The position numbers were made by a program, and so were the translations under genes. The notes beneath the pieces are model-generated. The model did no database searches. It was not told the origin of the DNA and was given only the letters and a program-made list of their open reading frames with translations. Source: Mycobacterium sp. 852002-51057_SCH5723018 (GTDB taxonomy: Bacteria; Actinomycetota; Actinomycetes; Mycobacteriales; Mycobacteriaceae). Taken from it: DNA of 64,000 nt. The first letter of the stretch is position 1, and each line of letters starts with the position of its first letter. The stretch lies in the NCBI RefSeq assembly GCF_001667035.1, contig NZ_LZIR01000022.1, positions 1 to 64,000 of the forward strand. The letters are read 5' to 3'. This document shows positions 63,390 to 64,000 of this stretch, in pieces.

Positions 63390-64000
63390 TTACCCGGAGG
63401 CCTCGGACGGGATGCGTTCGTGCACCGTCAGCAACAAATGGTCGAACTGATTTTGGGTCGTGGCCGTCGGGGAAGGCAGGGTTGCCACTTCGGCGAGCAG
63501 CTGCTTCGCCAGCGCACGCAGCTTCACGTTCGTCTCCTGCGACCGCCACTGCAAAACGCGGAAGGCCTGATCGGGGCTGACGCGGTAGACGTACATCAGC
63601 ACGCCCTTGGCCTGCTCGATCGCCGCGCGGTTCTCGAAGAGGTCCGGCAGGGCCGCATCGAGAACTTCCTGGCGGGTCTCGTGGCGCTCCTCGTCGAAGG
63701 TGCTGGTCAGGTCGATGTAGTAACCGGCGGTGCCCACCACCGCACCGGCCTCGCCGAGCATGCGGTCGGCGACGACGATCGCGTCATGCACGTTGCCCGC
63801 GGTATCGAGGAACCGGTGCCGGCTCGAGAACGACTCCTCGGACTGCAGGGCGTAGTCGAGCAGGTCCTGGACGTGGGCACGGTCGTCGGGATGCTTGTGT
63901 GACAGCAGCAGTTTCGTCGTGGGCTCGACGGTCCCGGGTTCGTAGCCGTGCATCCGCGCCACCTCGTCGGACCATTCCCAGCGTTGACCGACGAACCAGA
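63390..64000 (-). CDS. PAS-ANTAR regulator (5' end beyond the window)
   Basis: At least 203 residues; the frame stays open to base 64000 (WFVGQRWEWSDEVARMHGY...), so the N-terminus is missing. A PAS domain covers the visible N-terminal part (to about residue 105 of the visible frame), and an ANTAR RNA-binding domain follows (about 115-180; ENRAAIEQAKGVLMYVYRVSPDQAF). ANTAR proteins bind paired hairpins in RNA to stop transcription termination. It ends 98 bases before the STAS gene on the same strand, so it may belong to the same signalling operon. Confidence 0.88.
   Translation of the reverse strand, partial: WFVGQRWEWSDEVARMHGYEPGTVEPTTKLLLSHKHPDDRAHVQDLLDYALQSEESFSSRHRFLDTAGNVHDAIVVADRMLGEAGAVVGTAGYYIDLTSTFDEERHETRQEVLDAALPDLFENRAAIEQAKGVLMYVYRVSPDQAFRVLQWRSQETNVKLRALAKQLLAEVATLPSPTATTQNQFDHLLLTVHERIPSEASG

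Overview
The window is a high-GC actinobacterial chromosome segment that reads as a slow-growing non-tuberculous Mycobacterium, most like the M. avium complex or a relative. From recall of M. tuberculosis (Mtb) gene order and protein sequences, it is collinear, in inverted orientation, with Mtb Rv0469 down to Rv0424c. Species assignment, and every statement that a gene is absent from Mtb, rests on memory and not on a search.

Layout. 1-6.3 kb: umaA (partial), fadB2, aceA (isocitrate lyase), a FatA-type thioesterase, the divergent regulator ramB and an AhpD-like gene. This is the glyoxylate/fatty-acid carbon module. 6.0-10.7 kb: a minus-strand run of an aldehyde dehydrogenase, its DUF779 companion, two membrane proteins, lpdC and a small membrane protein. 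10.8-16.6 kb: a methyltransferase, a prolyl oligopeptidase, a small secreted protein, a proline-rich exported protein, a membrane protein and echA2. 16.6-21.4 kb: an Rv0455c-type exported protein, a Cys-rich protein and mmpS4-mmpL4, together a siderophore-export locus with a candidate iron box. 21.4-24.7 kb: dipZ, sigK and rskA, with a tandem MIRU between sigma and anti-sigma factor. 24.7-31.9 kb: a membrane protein, a DinB-fold protein, a VOC gene remnant, an amidohydrolase, PPE10, an Rv0441c-like protein and groEL2 with two CIRCE operators. 31.9-38.7 kb: TetR/SDR pair, cupin, Baeyer-Villiger-type monooxygenase, VOC protein, moeA2 and an MFS transporter; several of these look accessory. 38.7-42.5 kb: psd, pssA and a two-domain AAA ATPase, translationally coupled. 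42.5-47.7 kb: an apparent accessory island (TetR, MFS pump, two small START-like/unknown proteins, SDR, enoyl-CoA hydratase). 47.7-51.0 kb: Lon-N protein, YbdK-type ligase, sodC, virR and a DUF3263 protein. 51.3-59.1 kb: def, a GNAT protein, xthA with repeat-encoded extra N-terminus, then the giant P-type ATPase ctpH between two small proteins that share a hydrophobic motif. 59.1-64.0 kb: a signalling cassette of PAS-ANTAR protein, STAS antagonist and a 1277-residue kinase/receiver/phosphatase/anti-sigma fusion.

Themes. Many genes have a TANNNT hexamer 6-8 bases before the start codon, as expected for leaderless mycobacterial transcripts. Compact operons with ATGA or TGATG overlaps are common. 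MIRU-like and other short repeats occur at five or more sites, and two of them alter gene structure (sigK-rskA linker; xthA N-terminus). The most unusual units are the ctpH trio, whose ATPase appears to be a catalytically dead P-ATPase half fused to a live one; the AAA ATPase with one degenerate ATPase domain coupled to phospholipid synthesis; and the all-in-one sigma-regulating sensor at the right edge.
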